Part shown: piece by piece, positions 58,747 to 64,000 of the stretch
Layout: every line of letters begins with the position of its first letter
Numbering within the stretch: position 1 is the first letter of the stretch
DNA from: Fusarium oxysporum f. sp. lycopersici 4287
Taxonomy: Eukaryota > Ascomycota > Sordariomycetes > Hypocreales > Nectriaceae
Direction: 5' to 3'
DNA: 64,000 nt
Assembly: GCF_000149955.1 (NCBI RefSeq)
Contig: NC_030995.1
Span: 1,922,001-1,986,000, forward strand
Translations under genes and position numbers: made by a program
The notes under the pieces: model-generated
Databases searched by the model: none
What the model saw: the letters and a program-made list of their open reading frames with translations, nothing else
Told to the model about the DNA's origin: nothing

Positions 58747-61700
58747 ATGGATTATACAGCCCACCTCTACGGTCGGCAGCAAGAAGAGGATACTGGCAAG
58801 CAATTGCTCGATCTTCTTCAAGAACCCTTCAGTCAACAGGTATATCCCAACGCATGATATCACAAGTTTCCATCCCTGCTAACGCCGTCCGTCAGCTTCA
58901 AGCTGCCTCACTGTATTCAGCTTTAGCAACGTCGATCCCTATCACAATCGGCATCGCCATCATCTTTTCGATCCTACGACCATACCATCAGGCCATTTAT
59001 GCCCCCAAGTTGAAACATGCCGACGAGAAGCACGTACCGCCGCCTATAGGAAAGGCCCCGTGGTCGTGGATCACGACATTATGGCAGACCAAAGAAGAAC
59101 AGCTTGTACCATTGATCGGTATGGACGCCACTGTCTTCCTGCGCTTCGTTCGCATGTGCCGTAATATGTTCCTTACCTTGTGTGTCACTGGTGTTGGTAT
59201 TTTACTCCCAATCAACTACACAAAATGGAAAGAGTACAAGGGTGATAAAACAGCCAACTGGGTTCTGAATATCACCCCCCTCAATGTATTTGTTCCGGCA
59301 ATTTGGTCCCAGGTCATTATCGCCTGGTGCTTCAATTTCATCGTCATGGGCTTCCTTTGGTTCAACTATAACAAGGTTCTTCAGCTCCGGCGCAAGTATT
59401 TTGAGAGCGAGGATTACCAGAAGAGTCTTCACTCTCGAACTCTAATGGTAAGATCAGAAAAATCTACTACCAGATAGCGGTTACTCACACGATTGCAGGT
59501 ATTCGACATCCCCAAGAAGGGCTGCTCCGACGAGGGTATCGCAAGAATTATCGATCAGATTGCCCCCAACTCATCTTTTGCTCGAACCGCTGTTGCCCGA
59601 AATGTTAAGGAACTTCCGGAGCTTATCGCGCAGCACGACCACGCTGTTCGCAAGCTTGAGAAGGTCTTGGCTAAGTACCTCAAGGACCCCAAGAACGTCC
59701 CAGCTGCTCGACCCATGTGCAAGCCCTCCAAGAAGGACCGATCTTACGGAACTTATCCCCGAGGCCAAAAGGTGGATGCTATAGAATACTACACCCAACG
59801 GATTCGTGATCTCGAGATTCAAATCAAAGAAGTACGCGCCACGGTAGACAAGCGAGGCTCGATGCCTTATGGTTTCGCGAGTTACGCGGATATTGCAGAG
59901 GCTCACGGTATCGCCTACGCTTGTCGTAAGAAGAAGCCTGTCGGTGCCACAGTCAGACTCGCACCTCGGCCCAATGACATCATCTGGGAGAACATGCCTC
60001 TGTACAGCAGCACTCGAGGACGAAGACGGTGGATCAATAACTTCTGGATCACTCTTCTGACTCTTATCTGGATTGTTCCTAACCTTGGTATTGCCATCTT
60101 TCTCGTTAACTTGCAGAATCTGGGCAAGGTTTGGCCTGCTTTCAGAACCGAGCTCGCTGCCCATCCTAAGGTGTGGGGTGCTATTCAGGGTGTTCTCTCT
60201 CCGGCGATCATGTCCCTGACATACCTCGTTCTGCCTATGATCTTCCGTCGACTCTCAGTCAAGGCTGGTGACCAGACCAAGACTGGACGAGAAAGGCACG
60301 TTTTGGCCAAGCTTTACTTCTTCTTCGTCTTCAACAACCTTCTTATCTTCTCCATCTTCAGTGTCATCTGGAGTTTCGTGTCCAACGTCGTCAAGGATAC
60401 GACTGGAGAAGTCAAGCAGGATGTGTGGGAGTCCATCAAGAAGAACGACATTGCGTCGTCCATGTTCATAGCTCTGTGTAACACCAGCCCGTTCTGGGTG
60501 ACGTATCTGCTCCAGCGTCAACTTGGTGCGGCCATAGACCTTGCCCAACTCTGGCCGCTCGTGCAAGCCTTCTTCCTCAAGAAGTTCTCAAGCCCAACAC
60601 CCCGAGAGCTTATTGAGCTCACTGCCCCGCCGCCTTTCGAGTACGCCAGTTACTACAACTACTTCCTTTACTACGCTACAGTCACCATGTGCTTTGCCGG
60701 TATCCAGCCTCTGGTCCTGCCAGCAACAGCTCTTTACTTCCTTATTGACTCGTGGCTCAAGAAGTACCTTCTCCTCTACCGCTTTGTCACCAAGACTGAA
60801 TCCGGTGGAATGTTCTGGCGCGTCATCTTCAATCGTTTCATCTTCGCAACCATGCTTTCCAACCTGGTTGTCATGTTGACTTGCTGGGTTCGTGGCAATC
60901 AGGGGTCGCATATCGAATTCTACAGTCTGATACCGCTGCCATTTATCATGATCATCTTCAAGATTTACTGCAACCGCGCCTTTAACAACAAGATCACCTA
61001 CTACAGTATTGTGGACGTTACCAAGACACCCGAGAACGGTGTCGATCCCAAGGAGAACCGTATGCGTAGTGAGCGATTGGCGAACCGTTTTGGCCACCCT
61101 GCACTTTACCGACCTCTGATTACTCCCATGGTTCATTCGAGCGCGCAGAACCTTTTACCTGCTATCTACAAGGGTCGCCTGAGTGATGGCAGAGATGTCG
61201 ATTCGGGTGATATGATGACAGTTAGTGGTTACTCGGATATGGTTTCTCTCGATCCTATGCAGAAAGGACGGCCAGGCAAGAGTGCCAACAACGTTCCCGG
61301 TTTCGAGTTCGTGTCAGACAGCCAGATGGACTTTGAGTATTACAAGAACCGAGCCGAGTTCGCAGAGGACCATGGTGGAGGCGAGATCTACGGTCGACCT
61401 GGAGAGATTGGTCGCCCTGGTACACCTGGATCAGTCGATGGCAGCGATTTCTCACGACCCGGCACACCGGTGGGCCGAACTGGTTCTCCCTTTGCGGGTG
61501 GAGCAGCTCAGCAGCAACGTCTCATGTCTCTTGCTAGCAACACGAGCGGCGACACTAGCTATTCAGCATACCGACCAGGTGGCGCTCCCAATACCGGATT
61601 TACACAGCAAATGACTCTAGGCACAGAGCCCCCCGCTCGTGGCCGCAGTCCTTTGTACTCGCAAAACAACGGAAGCTCATCGGGCCTCGGATTAATCTCG

Positions 61701-61895
61701 AACGCCGCAGCTCCCGCATACAGCAATCTCAGCACGCCAGGCCGCATGACGCCTGTGCAATCACCTGGGCCTTCAGTCGGCGCTATGGGCGGCGGCCCTC
61801 AAGGCTACAGCGGTCTTGCACAGAACGAAGAGCCTTCATACGATTACTTCCGCGGCAATAACCGCGCGAGGAGAAACCCCGGCGAGGGATGGTAG
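58747..61895 (+). CDS. CSC1/OSCA-type calcium-permeable channel (RSN1/PHM7 family)
   Basis: Exons 58747-58839, 58896-59447 and 59499-61895 (introns 56 and 51 nt) give 1013 aa. The start MDYTAHLYGRQQEED is preferred to ATG 58854 because that ATG lies inside a good intron (GTATAT...GCTAACG...TCAG) whose removal joins SQQ to LQAASLYSALATS. Domains in order: N-terminal three-helix RSN1_TM; a long cytosolic PHM7-type domain with HDHAVRKLEKVLAKYLKDP and WENMPLYSSTRGRRR; the seven-helix RSN1 core (LVLPMIFRRLSVKAGDQTKT, YATVTMCFAGIQPLVLPATA); then a Gly/Ser/Pro-rich disordered tail. Homologues are osmosensitive or mechanosensitive cation channels of the plasma membrane or ER. Confidence 0.92.
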
Positions 61896-62436
61896 AGACG
61901 TTCCGAAAAGGAGACGGTTTCATTGCATAAAATTTGCGAGGCGTTTGGGTAGATTGGGAATAGGTCCTTAACGACCTCTTTTGAATTGAATTCTAGAATG
62001 AGGTGGACTGATGTGAGATGATCCGGGCACACCTCCAAGAAGAATAGAATACTTTGGATTATAGCTTTTAATGCACAATAGCCCTTACCATTTCATAACG
62101 GGAATATGATTAATTTTTCTCAAGAAACATAAACCTCGTATCGATCATTATGTTAGAGACTAAAGACTTGGCTTTGCGCTGATCTTAAGCTTCAACTGAC
62201 ATGGGCATGTCCCAGATCTTGTTTCATCCCTGAAGGGCCTTCGGGGTCTCCCAGAGCTCCGGCATTTTCGGGATCCGACGTGGCCGTCCCCGAGAACCAG
62301 GGATTCCGGGATCACTCTCTTGCCGCTCAGAGCCTTGAGTCTCACTCACCATGGACGGGCTTGAGCCATTGAGACCCTGTGTCAAGCTCCCATGCATAGA
62401 CCATCTCTACAGTGACTGGCATCATAACACTTCAGG
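61896..62436. other. Convergent spacer
   Basis: About 540 bp of 3' flanks; no gene recognised. Confidence 0.5.
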
Positions 62437-63948
62437 CTACGACTCGTCAGTAATAATCCCCGTCTCATGCAGCCGCCTTAGATATGTCGCGAGATCTTCT
62501 TTCAGCCCCTCAATGATCTTATCTTCCACGATACCATCATTCCATGTAATTCCCATCGTCAAGGGACCGTTCTTGACACTTGCAACACTAACACTCATAG
62601 GATCACTTGCGACCATGACGCCATTTGTAAACAGCATGCGATGAATACTCCTCTTACCCGCCTCCTCAGCAGGAGCTGAAAGAGTGCCGACATTGCTAAC
62701 TTCCCACGACCGAGGTCGCGGCTGGCCATCCTTCTTCCGTAGAAGCGCTTTCCAATCAGTGACGGTCGCGAGTACCTCCATGTCATCGTCTGCGGGGATT
62801 GTAGATGTCTTTTTCTTGAGCTCGTCTTTGACTTTCCTAGCGTGGCTCCAGATAAGGTCGTTGATCTCAACACGCTTTGCAGCTTGGAAGGCAGCCACTG
62901 CTGACGAAGAGTGTTCGTGTGACATGCCGGTCACAGCACCGAACAGTGCGTCTTTGATAGCAGGGTCAGCTTTGGGTGATATGTAGGGACGCATGCTTAT
63001 GGGTGTTGAGGAGATGAAGGCTGGAGCGGTAGGAATACGTCTCGATAGTGATGTAAGGACAAGCGCATGCAAAAGACCCGTCAAAGAAGTCCCATGAGCG
63101 CGCGACTCTTTGAGGGTAGTTATTACGACTGCGGGTGGTATATCCACGGTAACCAAGCGAGCCTTGTGGCGATCGAAGTCAATAGGTTCACCAGCCCATA
63201 TCTTTGGCGGGGCAGGAGTGAGGAACCAAGGTCGGTATCGTTTCCATAGAAGAGTAGCTCGGCCAGATAGTGTCGACGTATAGTCGATGACCTTCTCTTG
63301 CGGCTCAGGGAGTACTGGTGGCTCAGGAAAGGAGAGAACTTCGGGGGCCGCTGGATTCGCGGGCAGAGAGTTCAGTTGGGCAAGAAGTTTCTCATGAAAT
63401 AGCCTTCCACCCATGCCGTCCATAAGTGAGTGGTGAAAGGCAAAGACTATGTTCTCGAAAAGAGGAGCTCCGTTGTCTTCTCTGACGCCGGACGGTCTGC
63501 CAACGACGACCCGCCACGGGGGTCTCGTCTCAATGTTCTGCCAGAACTGGTCGTGCAGCTCACAATGTAAGTCGTTCAGGCACTTATCATGATCTTCTTC
63601 AGGACCCCAGGTACGAAATTCCACGAAATCGCTCAGTCTCATCTCAGGCACGTGTGTAAAGTAGGCTTCCATGTCGCCTTCTCCTCGGATGCCTACTCGG
63701 AGCATAGGGTTCTCATCGATGATATTTGCTACGGCAGCGAGAATGGCTTCATTTGGAGATGTATTTGGCGGGACATCATAATGCGCTGATACTATGACAC
63801 AACGATACAAGCCGAACAAGTGATAGGCAGCAGAGCCGGTCTCTCTGGTAGTTGATGAGCAAGTGTTAATAAAGGTAGTGTGGTTGACTTACAGGATACC
63901 TAGACGGCGAGCAGTACGGATCTCAGGGTTGTTTGTCATTTTGACCAT
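62437..63948 (-). CDS. Alcohol acetyltransferase family (AATase/Atf1-like)
   Basis: Exons 63948-63893 and 63844-62437 (48-nt intron) give 487 aa; a second in-frame ATG lies at 63939. The active-site motif H-H-x3-D-G appears as FAFHHSLMDGMGG. The order ETGSAAYHLFGLYRCVIVSA, the HHSLMDG loop, and SWEVSNVGTLSAP near the C-terminus matches the AATase family (yeast Atf1/Atf2), CoA-dependent acyltransferases that acetylate alcohols or sterols or make volatile esters. DFGWG, the C-terminal motif of BAHD enzymes, is absent. Substrate unknown. The start lies 52 bp from the window edge, so its promoter is mostly not shown. Confidence 0.88.
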
Positions 63949-64000
63949 TGATTTGAACAAAGTCAAGATTCATCAGCTGTAGTGTTTTGTGGCAACTCCG

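Overview
This is a eukaryotic window from a filamentous ascomycete, most likely Fusarium or a close Sordariomycete. That placement rests on the protein families, on introns mostly of 48-66 nt with GT...CTAAC...AG signals, on a Ran1-type kinase, a Prp4 kinase and a TRAPPC12-like gene, and on gene-poor AT-balanced spacers. No bacterial features, rRNA, tRNA or CRISPR arrays were seen. Two N-runs (25023-25390 and 36967-37066) are assembly gaps; the first lies inside a gene.

Layout. 1-5.2 kb: the 3' end of a TAP-like alpha/beta-hydrolase and an amino-acid permease with a frameshift, both among copies of a short inverted-repeat element. 5.2-18 kb: a Ran1/Pat1-like kinase inside about 11 kb of apparently non-coding DNA. 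18-26 kb: a compact conserved block (Prp4 kinase, TMA7, a PAQR/Izh receptor, the TFIIIC subunit Tfc6). 27-41.5 kb: an array of six apparently complete BTB/POZ genes plus at least four decayed copies. 41.5-49.2 kb: TRAPPC12-like, F-box protein, short-chain dehydrogenase, Dpm1 and a disordered nuclear-type protein. 50.4-56.6 kb: three divergent members of a small membrane-protein family that I do not recognise, interleaved with a DRAP-type deaminase and a fructosamine kinase. 58.7-64 kb: a CSC1/OSCA-type channel and an alcohol-acetyltransferase-family enzyme.

The most interesting part is the BTB array. Its members share a BTB domain and a separate last exon, joined by a phase-1 intron at the same place. 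In most members that exon encodes a short Cys/His-rich tail of the form G-L-C-L-x-C-F...G-C...R-H. I know of no described BTB architecture with this tail. Orphan exons, frameshifted copies and one altered splice donor suggest fast birth and death. An F-box gene lies close by. BTB and F-box proteins are both typical adaptors of cullin ubiquitin ligases, so the region may be an adaptor-rich, fast-evolving island; that is inference.

A second notable signal is a family of about 110-170 bp elements with terminal inverted repeats. Seven copies occur in this window, only in spacers, often within about 100 bp of a gene end or start. The conserved genes (PRP4, TMA7, DPM1, TFC6, TRAPPC12) are ordinary housekeeping genes and anchor the annotation. 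All exon boundaries below were derived by hand from splice consensus and reading-frame continuity.
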